From Cobetia amphilecti (GTDB lineage: Bacteria; Pseudomonadota; Gammaproteobacteria; Pseudomonadales; Halomonadaceae): a stretch of DNA of 64,000 bases. Numbering within the stretch: the first letter of the stretch is position 1; the number at the start of each line of letters is the position of its first letter. This document shows, piece by piece, positions 53,146-61,360 of the stretch. The stretch is taken from assembly GCF_020217465.1 (NCBI RefSeq), contig NZ_CP084115.1:1612001-1676000 (forward strand), in the 5' to 3' direction. A program made the position numbers and the translations under genes. Below the pieces are notes generated by a model. The model saw only the letters and a program-made list of their open reading frames with translations. It searched no databases and was not told where the DNA came from.

Positions 53146-53483
53146 GTCAGCGTGCTCCATCGAGTTTGTCTGCTGGGTGGCGTCTGTCGCCGTTTGCCGT
53201 TGCTCAGCGCCTGTGTGGCACATGGGCGCGAGTCATCAAGTCATGCCACGGCAGGAGAGAGGCGTAAGCGCCATGATGGCGTCCATTTAGGGCTTCCACG
53301 AGCAAAATGTCGAGCAGGTATCCACATTTGACCCAATATTGCGTATATGCAATTGTGGAGGCGAATGCGCAATCGACAGTGGCCGCCCACTGGGCGTGTA
53401 TCAGGCCTCAGCCTGTATCAGGCATTCGCCTGCAGGTACGCATGGCATTGCACTCTAATTAAAATAATCTTGGGAAAACAAAA
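53146..53483. promoter_or_regulatory. Divergent promoter region of XRE-cupin and TRAP genes
   Basis: 338 bp without a gene. The only structure of note is the nested inverted repeat at 53321-53359. Confidence 0.6.
53321..53359. promoter_or_regulatory. Nested inverted-repeat operator in front of the TRAP operon
   Basis: TCCACA (53321-53326) and TGTGGA (53354-53359) flank an inner palindrome ATTGC-GTATAT-GCAAT (53338-53353). The region sits about 125 bp before the dctP-type start. The XRE-cupin regulator is the natural ligand candidate. Confidence 0.6.
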
Positions 53484-54542
53484 ATGTACGACTTCAAGAA
53501 ACAGCTCCTCGGCATGGGTATCGCTGCCAGCCTGTTGGCGACTGCCACGACTCAGGCGGCGGACGTCGAGTGGAAGATGGCGACCCCGTGGGGCGGTGGG
53601 CCCTGGCTTGAACGGGATGCCAAGACCTTCGCGGACTATGCAAGCGAATTGACGAATGGCGACGTGAGCATCCAGGTATTCCCCGGTGGCACCCTGGGCG
53701 GCGCGCTGCGCGTCACCAATACCGTGAAGTCCGGTGTCGCGCAGATCAGTCACAACTACATCAACTATGACTACGGAACTGACCCGACGGCAGCGCTGCT
53801 GGCCGGGCACTCCAGCGGCCTGACACCGGAAGAATTCATGCTGTGGATGTACGAGGGCGGCGGTGTCGAGCTCTATGAAGCCTTCCGTCGCGAGGTGTTC
53901 GGCGTCGTGGCCTTCCCGTGCTCGACCCTGGGCACCGAGATTTTCCTGCACTCGAGCAAGAAGGTGCAGACGCTTGAGGACTTCCAGGGACTGCGCCTGA
54001 GAACCTCGGGTGCCTGGGCTGAAATCGCCTCACGTCTTGGGGCCTCTACCGTGGTGATGGCCGGCAGTGACATCTATACGGCGTTGGATCGCGGTGTAAT
54101 CGATGCCGCGGAGTGGGGGAGTCCTGAGCTCAACAAGCCGACGGGTTTCCAGAATGTCGCGCAGTACGTCATCTTGCCCGGCATCCATCAGTCGGGCGGC
54201 ATTCTGGAGTGTGAAGTGAATGTCGATGCCTGGGACGGGCTGAGCGAAGCCCAGCAGAACCAGTTGCGCCTCGCGGGCAAGCTGAGCGTGTTCGAGTCCT
54301 GGCTGGATAGCTCCTTTGCCGATCTCAAGGCCTTCAAGGAGCTGGAGGAAGGCCCCAACGAAATCGTGCAGCTGGATCAATCCTTCATCGATGCCATCTA
54401 CGAAGAGACCCGTGCCTGGGAAGATGAGAAGGCGGGCGAGAATGAGTGGTTCGCACGTGTGCTTGAGTCGCAACGTACCTTCAAACAGAGCATGACGACC
54501 TGGCAGGACTACCGTTTGCCGATCGGGGAAATGGGACGCTGA
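53484..54542 (+). CDS. TRAP transporter substrate-binding protein (DctP-type)
   Basis: 352 residues with a signal peptide (L-L-G-M-G-I-A-A-S-L-L-A-T-A, cleaved after T-T-Q-A-A). The mature protein starts V-E-W-K-M-A-T-P-W-G-G-G-P and has the carboxylate-anchoring arginine in F-Q-G-L-R-L-R-T-S-G-A near residue 173. I-D-A-A-E-W-G-S-P-E-L-N near 212 is also typical of TRAP binding proteins. It captures an organic acid or keto/amino acid in the periplasm. Three genes follow in the standard order. A strong hairpin lies directly after its stop. The linked Ldh-family reductase suggests a cyclic imino acid or 2-hydroxy/keto acid ligand, which is inference. Confidence 0.88.
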   Translation: MYDFKKQLLGMGIAASLLATATTQAADVEWKMATPWGGGPWLERDAKTFADYASELTNGDVSIQVFPGGTLGGALRVTNTVKSGVAQISHNYINYDYGTDPTAALLAGHSSGLTPEEFMLWMYEGGGVELYEAFRREVFGVVAFPCSTLGTEIFLHSSKKVQTLEDFQGLRLRTSGAWAEIASRLGASTVVMAGSDIYTALDRGVIDAAEWGSPELNKPTGFQNVAQYVILPGIHQSGGILECEVNVDAWDGLSEAQQNQLRLAGKLSVFESWLDSSFADLKAFKELEEGPNEIVQLDQSFIDAIYEETRAWEDEKAGENEWFARVLESQRTFKQSMTTWQDYRLPIGEMGR

Positions 54543-54564
54543 TTCCTCTTGAATGATGTCTCTG

Positions 54565-54592
54565 GCCCGGGCGATACCTGTATCGCCCGGGC
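54565..54592 (+). terminator. Intercistronic GC hairpin after the TRAP binding-protein gene
   Basis: GCCCGGGCGATA and TATCGCCCGGGC form a perfect 12-bp stem on the loop CCTG, between the binding-protein and small-permease genes. A short CT-rich tail (TCTCTCCTTG) follows, so partial termination is possible. Confidence 0.7.
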
Positions 54593-54623
54593 TCTCTCCT
54601 TGTCGTCATCCTGGTGAGTTGCC

Positions 54624-55139
54624 ATGAAAATCGTCGCTGTCATTGAGCGCCAGACCCGCTGGGCCGGGTATCTGGGGGCAGTCTTGATACTGCCGCTGGT
54701 GCTTGCGTTGGTCTATGAAGTCTTCAGTCGTTATGTGCTGGGAAAGCCCACCTTATGGGCGTTTGAAGTCAGCTACATGGTGATGGGCGCCATCTTCATG
54801 CTTGGCATGGCAAATGCCCTGCGTGTCGGCCAGCACGTTAGTGTGGATGTGTTGAGCCAGAATTTTGCACCGCGTCTCAGGGCTGGAGTTCATCTGGCCT
54901 GTTATGCGGTGTTGCTGCCGGTACTGATGTGGCTTGTCTGGGAGCTGTCGCTCTATGCGCTCGAGGCGTTCTCCAGCAATGAGCGCTCCGGACGTTCTGC
55001 CTGGAATCCGGTGATCTGGCCGGTCTTCGGCGTGTGGTGGCTGGGCTTCGTCTATCTGACGCTGCAGGTGATCGCGGAGATGTTGAAGCTCTGGAGCACA
55101 CTGCTGGGCCATGATCATGGCGCGGAGGTGTCCTCATGA
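54624..55139 (+). CDS. TRAP transporter small permease (DctQ-type)
   Basis: 171 residues, four membrane segments. The family pattern L-V-Y-E-V-F-S-R-Y-V-L-G-K-P-T-L-W-A-F-E near 28-47 is clear and R-V-G-Q-H-V-S-V-D-V-L near 73 is the usual loop after helix 2. The last segment carries W-W-L-G-F-V-Y-L-T-L-Q. The stop overlaps the next start as ATGA. It works with the large permease to form the carrier unit. Confidence 0.88.
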   Translation: MKIVAVIERQTRWAGYLGAVLILPLVLALVYEVFSRYVLGKPTLWAFEVSYMVMGAIFMLGMANALRVGQHVSVDVLSQNFAPRLRAGVHLACYAVLLPVLMWLVWELSLYALEAFSSNERSGRSAWNPVIWPVFGVWWLGFVYLTLQVIAEMLKLWSTLLGHDHGAEVSS

Positions 55140-56464
55140 GCGACTTCATTGCCCTCATCATGTTCCCTGCGCTCATCGCTCTGATCGTGCTCGGTTTCCC
55201 GATCGCGTTCTCGATGATCGTTGTCGCTACCGTCTTTGGTGTTGCCCAGTTCGGGGATGCCGCGGCCTATCAACTGCTGACCAAGATCGAGGACACGGCG
55301 TCCAATTCCATTCTGGCTGCCGTGCCCTTGTTCATCTTCATGGGCGCGATGCTCGAGAATTCCGGCATTGCCGAGCGACTGTTCGGGGCCATCCATCTGT
55401 GGACACGTCGGATGCCCGGCGGGCTGGGCGTCGGTGCGGTCATCATGGGCACCATCTTCGCCGCCGCCAGTGGTGTCGTCGGGGCCACCGAGGCGGTGAT
55501 CGGCATGCTGGCCGTGCCGGTCATGCTCAAGCATCACTACGACAAGTCGCTGATCTCCGGCACCATCTGTGCCAGTGGCTCATTGGGCACGGCGATTCCG
55601 CCTTCCATTACCGTGGTCATTCTCGGGCCTGTAGCCGGGGTCTCTGTCGGATCACTGTTCAGTGGTCTGCTGATCCCGGGGCTGTTGATGGCGCTGCTGT
55701 TCCTCCTCTATATCGTCGTGGTCTGTGCGCTGAAGCCAGCACTTGCGCCGCGACTCAAGGAAGATGAGCAGCATCCGGGGTGGGGCAAGCTGCTCACCAT
55801 TACCCTGAGTGCGCTGCTGCCGACCATGAGTCTGATCCTGGTGGTGCTGGGCACGATTCTGATGGGCATCGCCACGCCGACGGAAGCGGCGGCCTGTGGG
55901 GCGCTCGGCTCCGTATTGCTGGCACTGGGGTATCGCAATCTCACGCTGTCCATCCTGTGGAACGCGGCGGTACGCACACTCAACATCACCGCGATGATTC
56001 TGCTGATCGTGCTGGGCGGCAACATGTTCGCGGGCGTCTTCTTCGCCTCCGGCGGGATGGCCACCGTACAGTCGTTGCTGCTGGATACCGGCTTGAGCCC
56101 GTGGCTGATTCTTGGCGCCATCCTCCTGATCGCCTTCCTGGCCGGTTTCGTGCTCGACATGATCTCGGTGGTCCTGATCGTCATCCCCGTGGCGATGCCG
56201 GTCATCGGCCTGCTCGGGTTCGATGAGATCTGGTTCTGCGTGGCCTTCCTGATCGTGATGCAGACGAGTTATCTGACACCGCCGTTGGCGCCCTCCATCT
56301 TCTATCTGCGTGCCATCACGCCTCCTGAAGTGACGCTGAAGCACATGTACAAGGGGGTGATGCCCTTCATCTTCCTGCAGCTGGTGGTGTTGGCGCTGAT
56401 CCTGGCCTTCCCGGGACTGGCGCTGTGGTTGCCTGATGCCATCAGCGGACCGTCATGGAAATGA
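55136..56464 (+). CDS. TRAP transporter large permease (DctM-type)
   Basis: 442 residues and 12 predicted membrane segments. It begins L-I-M-F-P-A-L-I-A-L-I-V-L-G-F-P-I-A-F. Landmarks are A-V-P-L-F-I-F-M-G-A-M-L-E near 61, V-I-M-G-T-I-F-A-A-A-S-G-V near 100, S-G-S-L-G-T-A-I-P-P-S near 148, P-T-E-A-A-A-C-G-A near 255 and D-M-I-S-V-V-L-I-V-I-P near 340. It is the ion-coupled transport unit of the system and is translationally coupled to the small permease. Confidence 0.92.
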   Translation: MSDFIALIMFPALIALIVLGFPIAFSMIVVATVFGVAQFGDAAAYQLLTKIEDTASNSILAAVPLFIFMGAMLENSGIAERLFGAIHLWTRRMPGGLGVGAVIMGTIFAAASGVVGATEAVIGMLAVPVMLKHHYDKSLISGTICASGSLGTAIPPSITVVILGPVAGVSVGSLFSGLLIPGLLMALLFLLYIVVVCALKPALAPRLKEDEQHPGWGKLLTITLSALLPTMSLILVVLGTILMGIATPTEAAACGALGSVLLALGYRNLTLSILWNAAVRTLNITAMILLIVLGGNMFAGVFFASGGMATVQSLLLDTGLSPWLILGAILLIAFLAGFVLDMISVVLIVIPVAMPVIGLLGFDEIWFCVAFLIVMQTSYLTPPLAPSIFYLRAITPPEVTLKHMYKGVMPFIFLQLVVLALILAFPGLALWLPDAISGPSWK

Positions 56465-56495
56465 TGGACACCTTATTGGAAAGGAATGAGTTCGT

Positions 56496-57536
56496 ATGAG
56501 TGATGCAACACAGGAAGAGACAGGAATGGACGTCAATCTCGATCGGGCAGCGCTCAAGACGCTATGTCACGAGGTGCTGAGCCACCATGGGTTCAGTGAG
56601 CCACATGTCGATGCCATGAGTGACGCGCTGGTAGCGGCTGAAATGGACGGCTGTCGTTCCCATGGGCTCTATCGCCTGATGGGGTTCGTCGCGACACTGA
56701 ACAATGGCGGTGTGGTGCCGGACGCCGTGCCGGTCGTCGAGGATACGGCACCCTCCATCGTCAAGGTGGATGCCAAGGGGGGCTTCTCGTCGCTGGCCTT
56801 CCAGCAGGGCGTGCCTGAGCTGCTCGACAAGGCGCGTGCCAATGGCATTGCCATTCTGGCCATCAATCATTGCGTGCATGGCACGGCATTGTGGGTAGAG
56901 ATCGAGCGGCTGACGCGTGAAGGACTGGTCGCTATCGCCTGCAATCCGACTCAGTCGTACATGGCGCCGTATGGTGGCAGTCAGCCTCTGCTGGGGACCA
57001 ATCCCCTCGCCTTTGGCTGGCCGCGTGAGGACGGAAACCCGTACGTATTCGACTTCGCCACCAGTGCCATCGCGCGCGGCGATATCGAGCTGCATCGTCG
57101 CCAGGGGGACAAGATTCCGCTCGGCTGGGGTGTCGATCGAGAGGGCGAGCCGTCACAGGACCCGACGGAAGTGCTGGACCATGGCGCGATGCTGCCCTTC
57201 GGTGATCACAAGGGCTCTGCGCTGGCGATCATGATCGAGTTGATCGCAGGGCCGCTGATCGGCGACATGCTGAGTATCGAATCCAGCGAACACGATCAGG
57301 GCAAGGGGAGCCTGCCGTATCATGGGGAGTTGATCATCGCGATAGATCCCGCGCGCCTCACGGGCGGCAGCACCCAGCAGCACATGCTGCGCTCTGAAAG
57401 GCTGTTCGAACTCGTGAAGCAGCAGGGCGCAAGGCTCTCCTCCGAGCGTCGCTTCAAGGCTCGCCAGAAGCATCAAGAAGAGGGCGTCACGCTTTCGAGA
57501 GCCTTGTATGACGATATCCTCAAGCTGGCCTCATGA
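56496..57536 (+). CDS. Ldh-family reductase, probably Delta1-piperideine-2-carboxylate/pyrroline-2-carboxylate reductase
   Basis: 346 residues from ATG 56496 (TTGGAAAGGAATGAGTTCGT before it); an in-frame ATG at 56526 is the alternative. Malate/L-lactate dehydrogenase (Ldh_2) family: E-M-D-G-C-R-S-H-G-L-Y-R near 50, I-N-H-C-V-H-G-T-A-L near 125, L-L-G-T-N-P-L-A-F near 165, F-A-T-S-A-I-A-R-G-D-I-E near 188 and F-G-D-H-K-G-S-A-L-A near 233. R-G-D-I-E-L-H and the E-V-L-D-H-G-A-M-L segment recall DpkA-type reductases of cyclic imino acids. Its position after a TRAP system supports degradation of D-lysine, D-proline or hydroxyproline-like compounds, but ureidoglycolate or other alpha-keto acids are possible. 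Confidence 0.65.
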   Translation: MSDATQEETGMDVNLDRAALKTLCHEVLSHHGFSEPHVDAMSDALVAAEMDGCRSHGLYRLMGFVATLNNGGVVPDAVPVVEDTAPSIVKVDAKGGFSSLAFQQGVPELLDKARANGIAILAINHCVHGTALWVEIERLTREGLVAIACNPTQSYMAPYGGSQPLLGTNPLAFGWPREDGNPYVFDFATSAIARGDIELHRRQGDKIPLGWGVDREGEPSQDPTEVLDHGAMLPFGDHKGSALAIMIELIAGPLIGDMLSIESSEHDQGKGSLPYHGELIIAIDPARLTGGSTQQHMLRSERLFELVKQQGARLSSERRFKARQKHQEEGVTLSRALYDDILKLAS

Positions 57537-57845
57537 ACCTCCGTGTAGACCGAGCAGCAGAGTGATCGCTGAGAGCACACCGCGGAAAGTCACAATTGCA
57601 TGAAGAAGAACGGCCGCCTCCTGGGCGGCCGTTCTTGTATGAAGGTCTCTATCGTCGGGCTTGTCATCGGCGTTGTCTTCGGTGCTGCCAACCTCACGCC
57701 TGCCGATACTGAGCGCCCATCCAGTTCTGCCTGATTATGCGCACCACTGGTTGAGCCTGCTTTTCAGCAAATGCGCAGATGCTGATAGCGTAAGACGTAT
57801 TGAGGGTGGCTGACGCCACCTGAAGGTCACGCAGGGGAGAGGCAC
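57537..57845. other. 309-bp intergenic region with terminator and promoter area
   Basis: It holds the terminator at 57606-57636 and presumably the promoter of the ADP-ribosylglycohydrolase gene. No gene is visible. Confidence 0.55.
57606..57636. terminator. Terminator after the Ldh-family gene
   Basis: AAGAACGGCCGCC pairs with GGCGGCCGTTCTT (13 bp) around a five-base loop. It ends the TRAP/Ldh operon. Confidence 0.85.
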
Positions 57846-58940
57846 ATGACGCTTGAGATGACATCGCGGTTTCGTGGTTGCCTGTTGGGCGGTGCGGTGG
57901 GTGACGCCCTGGGGGCGGCGGTGGAATTCCTGTCGCACGAGGAGATCCAGGCGCGCTTCGGCAGTGATGGAATAGCCGACTATGCACCGGCCTATGGTGG
58001 GCTGGGGCGGATTACCGATGATACGCAGATGACGCTGTTTACTGCCGAGGGCCTGCTGCGCAGTCATGTGCGTGGCTGCTTGAGAGGCATCACGACGCAA
58101 AGTGGTCTGGTCAGCAGCGCCTACGAGCGCTGGCTTTACACCCAAGGCGAACGCTCGCGGCAGGAGACCGAGCAAGAATGGTTGGACAGTGGCTGGCTGA
58201 TCAAGCAGCGCGAGCTCCATTCGCGGCGCGCCCCGGGCATGACATGCCTGTCAGCGCTCAAGCAGATGCGTGCCTACGGTGACAAGGCGCAAAACGACAG
58301 CAAGGGCTGTGGTGGGGTGATGCGTGTGGCACCTGTCGGCTTGTTCGCGCATGCGATGGGAGCCTCCCATGAGATGTGCTTCGAACTCGGAGAAGAGGTC
58401 TGTGCGCTGACCCATGGGCACGTGACCGGCCAGCTGACCGGCGGCGTGCTGGCGGTGATGATCCAGTGTCTGGTGGCGGGGGATTCGATGGCACAGGCAC
58501 TCGCGCATGCTCTGCGTATTCTCGAGCGCAAGCCGAGCTGTGATGACACTCTGCAGGCCCTGGAGCAAGCCCGCGCGCTGGCCGAGTCCGAAACGTCGGC
58601 GCCGGCCGCAGTGGTATTGCTGGGGCTGGGGTGGATCGCGGAAGAAGCCTTGGCAATCGCTGTCTACTGCGCGCTCACTGCCCGGGATTACCGCTCTGCG
58701 ATTCAGCTCGCGGTCAATCACGATGGGGATTCGGATTCCACCGGGGCCATCACGGGCAATCTGCTCGGGGCGCAATGGGGCGAGGAGGCGATACCGAGTG
58801 ACTGGCTGGCGCCCCTTGAACTGCGTGACGTCATCGGCGAGATCGCCAAAGACCTGCACGACTGCCCCCGCTGGGAGCTCTACACCGATGGTGGGGGCAA
58901 GGATGAAAAGTGGGCCTGGGAGAAATACCCGGGCTATTGA
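57846..58940 (+). CDS. ADP-ribosylglycohydrolase family protein
   Basis: 364 residues starting MTLEMTSRFRGCLLGGAVGD; GGAGAGGCAC precedes the ATG. The DraG/ARH fold is shown by G-D-A-L-G-A-A-V-E-F near 20-29, the metal-binding T-D-D-T-Q-M-T near 58, the G-G-V-M-R-V-A-P-V-G-L near 156-166 and the second metal motif H-D-G-D-S-D-S-T-G-A-I-T-G-N-L-L-G near 294. Such enzymes remove ADP-ribose from proteins or small molecules, and some act in nitrogenase or toxin control. No ADP-ribosyltransferase lies in the window, so its partner is unknown. It is monocistronic, between terminators. Confidence 0.9.
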   Translation: MTLEMTSRFRGCLLGGAVGDALGAAVEFLSHEEIQARFGSDGIADYAPAYGGLGRITDDTQMTLFTAEGLLRSHVRGCLRGITTQSGLVSSAYERWLYTQGERSRQETEQEWLDSGWLIKQRELHSRRAPGMTCLSALKQMRAYGDKAQNDSKGCGGVMRVAPVGLFAHAMGASHEMCFELGEEVCALTHGHVTGQLTGGVLAVMIQCLVAGDSMAQALAHALRILERKPSCDDTLQALEQARALAESETSAPAAVVLLGLGWIAEEALAIAVYCALTARDYRSAIQLAVNHDGDSDSTGAITGNLLGAQWGEEAIPSDWLAPLELRDVIGEIAKDLHDCPRWELYTDGGGKDEKWAWEKYPGY

Positions 58941-59777
58941 GGCGCGGTGCAGCAGCATGAAAAAACGCGGAGCCATCTTCCAATGGCTCCGCGTTTTCGT
59001 GTCTGGACAACAATTTTCATCGCCCGTCGCGATGCAAGGGGAGCGCAGAGGCGCAGGGAGTGCTTGAAACAGGTGACTTGAGAGGGCGTCCACGGGCTTC
59101 GTAAGCGGTTGATAATACTATGCTTATTACCAAAGTCGTAGATGAGCGTCTGTCCAGCGGGTCAGGTGAGTGACGCATTGGTTCGTGATTGGAATCAATG
59201 CTGTTCCAGTGGAGGGATATCTCGCGTGGCGGGTTTCGTCCACAATGCGCTCATTCCACATTGCACGAAACGGCAGTCTGGATTCGGTCGATGGCTGGCG
59301 CCTGTCAAGACGTCTTCCACTTTTTTGAAGATGGCATGCATCCAACCCGTTGGCGCAAGCGTAAGACTCTACAAGCACAACGGTGAGGGTTTCAGCAGGG
59401 TAGAAAGACATACTGCTGACGAATGCCTTCCTCATGATCGCGACCAAAGTTGAAGTGTCAGGCAGCGGTACCGGAGCAGACCTGAGTGACTGATCGACAT
59501 TCGATCACTGGCGACATGCACCTTCATGGTTGTACAGAAGTGATGCAAAAAGCTTGCAAGGGTTTTGCGTGGTGAGGGACTTAACCACTTACGGGTACCG
59601 AGGCAATGACAAGGCATCGCAATCTGGTTCTTTGATGGAAACAGTGAGCTGCCAGCGACATGGCTAGTGTGATAGCGCAATAATCATTAGTCTGTTAACA
59701 AGTTAGGCGGGTGCAGCCGAGACTGCACACGACATCACAAGGGCAACATCGCCCAGGACAAGCAAAGGAAAATCATC
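58941..59777. other. 837-bp intergenic region before the small-protein array
   Basis: Apart from the terminator at 58962-58997 it shows no recognisable gene. Several short frames exist on both strands, without ribosome sites or conserved features. The array promoter must be in the right end; the A/T-rich segment 59680-59700 is a candidate. A small RNA cannot be excluded. Confidence 0.45.
58962..58997. terminator. Terminator after the ADP-ribosylglycohydrolase gene
   Basis: AAAACGCGGAGCCAT and ATGGCTCCGCGTTTT form a 15-bp stem on a six-base loop, 22 bp after the stop codon. Confidence 0.92.
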
Positions 59778-60122
59778 ATGAAAACTCTGAACCTCAAGAC
59801 TCTGATCGCCGCCGCCGCTCTCGCTACCGTGAGCACTGCCTCCTTCGCAGCGGATGACAGCCCGGCCGCACAGCGTGTTCAGCAGTCCGTCAGCCAGGAC
59901 GTCGTCGTCGGCACTGCCCAGCAGGCACCGACTGCCCAGGCCACTTTCGCCGATACCGGCATGAGCGTTGCCGCAGGTCGTGTCGAGACTGCCCTCAATC
60001 AGTCCGCCATCGAAGGCAAGGGTGTTGCCACCGTCAGCCGCGAGCAGGCCTTCGACAACGACGCCGGCAAGAGTGTCGCTGCTACCCGCGTTCAGCACGC
60101 CCTGAGCGACAGCAACGTCTGA
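59778..60122 (+). CDS. Small exported triple-repeat protein, array copy 1
   Basis: 114 residues, not recognised. A signal peptide (L-K-T-L-I-A-A-A-A-L-A-T-V-S-T-A-S-F-A) is cleaved before A-D-D-S. The mature protein carries three spaced repeats with consensus S-x-x-A-A-x-R-V-x-x-x-[LV]-[SN]: S-P-A-A-Q-R-V-Q-Q-S-V-S near residue 28, S-V-A-A-G-R-V-E-T-A-L-N near 63, and S-V-A-A-T-R-V-Q-H-A-L-S near 98. The separating linkers are Gln/Ala/Thr-rich and acidic. Each repeat would make an amphipathic helix. AAGGAAAATCATC is a fair ribosome site. It is the first of four paralogues in a row on one strand, with 66-77-bp gaps. Periplasmic; function unknown. Confidence 0.8.
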   Translation: MKTLNLKTLIAAAALATVSTASFAADDSPAAQRVQQSVSQDVVVGTAQQAPTAQATFADTGMSVAAGRVETALNQSAIEGKGVATVSREQAFDNDAGKSVAATRVQHALSDSNV

Positions 60123-60188
60123 GCCATTCAGTCGTCTTGCCCGGGCACTCACGCCCACTGACCACTTTGTTCATCGAGGAGATTCATC

Positions 60189-60527
60189 ATGAAAACCATC
60201 AAGACTCTGATCGCCGCCGCCGCTCTCGCTACCGTCAGCACCGCCACCTTCGCCGCGGACGACAGCCCGGCCGCCCAGCGTGTCCAGCAGTCCATCAGCC
60301 AGGACGTCGTCGTCGGCACCGCTCAGTCAGCCGCTACCCAGCAAGCCAGCTTCGCGGAAACCGGCATGAGCGTCGCGGCAGGTCGCATTCAGCAGTCCAT
60401 CAGTGCCGATCGCATCCATGGTCAGTCGCACACCGTGGCCACTGCCAGCCAGGCATTCGATAACGATGCCGGCAAGAGTGTCGCAGCGACTCGCGTCCAG
60501 CACGCCCTGAATGACAGCAACGTCTGA
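60189..60527 (+). CDS. Small exported triple-repeat protein, array copy 2
   Basis: 112 residues with the same signal peptide (M-K-T-I-K-T-L-I-A-A-A-A-L-A-T-V-S-T-A-T-F-A) and the same three repeats: S-P-A-A-Q-R-V-Q-Q-S-I-S, S-V-A-A-G-R-I-Q-Q-S-I-S and S-V-A-A-T-R-V-Q-H-A-L-N. It is the closest relative of copy 1, including D-V-V-V-G-T-A-Q after repeat 1 and D-N-D-A-G-K before repeat 3. GAGGAGATTCATC lies before the ATG. No enzyme motif, cysteine or membrane anchor is seen in the mature part. Function unknown. Confidence 0.82.
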   Translation: MKTIKTLIAAAALATVSTATFAADDSPAAQRVQQSISQDVVVGTAQSAATQQASFAETGMSVAAGRIQQSISADRIHGQSHTVATASQAFDNDAGKSVAATRVQHALNDSNV

Positions 60528-60596
60528 ACCATCGTCAAGCCTGACCTGGATTGCCGGGTCTGATCATCGCTTTGCTTTTTATCGAGGAGATACACC

Positions 60597-60935
60597 ATGA
60601 ACACTCTCAAGACTCTGATCGCCGCTGCCGCACTCGCCACCGTCAGCACTGCATCCTTCGCCGCCGACGATAGCCCGGCTGCCAAGCGCGTCCAGCACAA
60701 CGTCAGTGATAGCGTCATCCATGGCTCTGCCCAGCAAGCTCCGACCGCCCAGGCGACCTTCGCGGAAACCGGCATGAGCACCGCTGCTGGCCGTTTCCAG
60801 GTGGCATCCGGTGACGACGAGATCCGTGGCCATGATCGCTCCATCCATCTGCAGGAATTCGATGTCGCCAATGATTCCGGCGATAGCGTTGCCGGCACCC
60901 GTGTTCGTCACACCGTGAGCGACGTCAACGTCTGA
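60597..60935 (+). CDS. Small exported triple-repeat protein, array copy 3
   Basis: 112 residues. The signal peptide is again near identical, but the repeats are more diverged: S-P-A-A-K-R-V-Q-H-N-V-S, S-T-A-A-G-R-F-Q-V-A-S-G and S-V-A-G-T-R-V-R-H-T-V-S. The middle linker carries D-D-E-I-R-G-H-D-R-S-I-H-L, more charged than the other copies. GAGGAGATACACC gives a ribosome site. It lies 69 bp after copy 2. The divergence of the repeats but conservation of the framework suggests functional specialisation within the array. Confidence 0.82.
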   Translation: MNTLKTLIAAAALATVSTASFAADDSPAAKRVQHNVSDSVIHGSAQQAPTAQATFAETGMSTAAGRFQVASGDDEIRGHDRSIHLQEFDVANDSGDSVAGTRVRHTVSDVNV

Positions 60936-61012
60936 GACGCCCGACGTCTGCGTCAGGCGCTTGCAGGCCAGGTGTCTGCACTGACATGACCTTTTTCGAC
61001 AGGAGAACCCCC

Positions 61013-61360
61013 ATGCAATCCCTCAAGTCTCTATTTGCCATTGCCGCATTGTCCGTTGCCGCCACTGGCGTGGCCTCTGCCAATGACAGCGAAGCCGATG
61101 CCCGCGTCCGTGCCACCCTCAGTGATCGCGTGATCATGGGCCAGGCACAGCCGGTGACTCAGCAAGCCGCGCTGCATCACGATGACGCCGTGGAAACCGG
61201 CATGAGTGTCGCTGCTAGCCGCGTCCAGAAGTCCATCAGCAACGCCGGCGTCCAGGGCACCACCCGTGCACTGGCGAGCGATTCGGCTGATTACGTCAAT
61301 GATGCTGGCAAGAGTGTCTCTGCTACACGCGTCGAGCATGCCTTGAACGAAAGCGCATGA
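61013..61360 (+). CDS. Small exported triple-repeat protein, array copy 4 (most divergent)
   Basis: 115 residues from the ATG at 61013, preceded by AGGAGAACCCCC; an upstream frame start at 60986 is not needed. The signal peptide is distinct (L-K-S-L-F-A-I-A-A-L-S-V-A-A-T-G-V-A-S-A). The repeats are E-A-D-A-R-V-R-A-T-L-S, S-V-A-A-S-R-V-Q-K-S-I-S and S-V-S-A-T-R-V-E-H-A-L-N, so the third is kept best. A histidine/aspartate patch (L-H-H-D-D) precedes repeat 2. It ends the array. Confidence 0.8.
   Translation: MQSLKSLFAIAALSVAATGVASANDSEADARVRATLSDRVIMGQAQPVTQQAALHHDDAVETGMSVAASRVQKSISNAGVQGTTRALASDSADYVNDAGKSVSATRVEHALNESA

Noticed and set aside
59142-59453. 103-codon frame before the small-protein array
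   Set aside because: Overlaps several other frames on both strands, no ribosome site and no signal peptide or domain seen.
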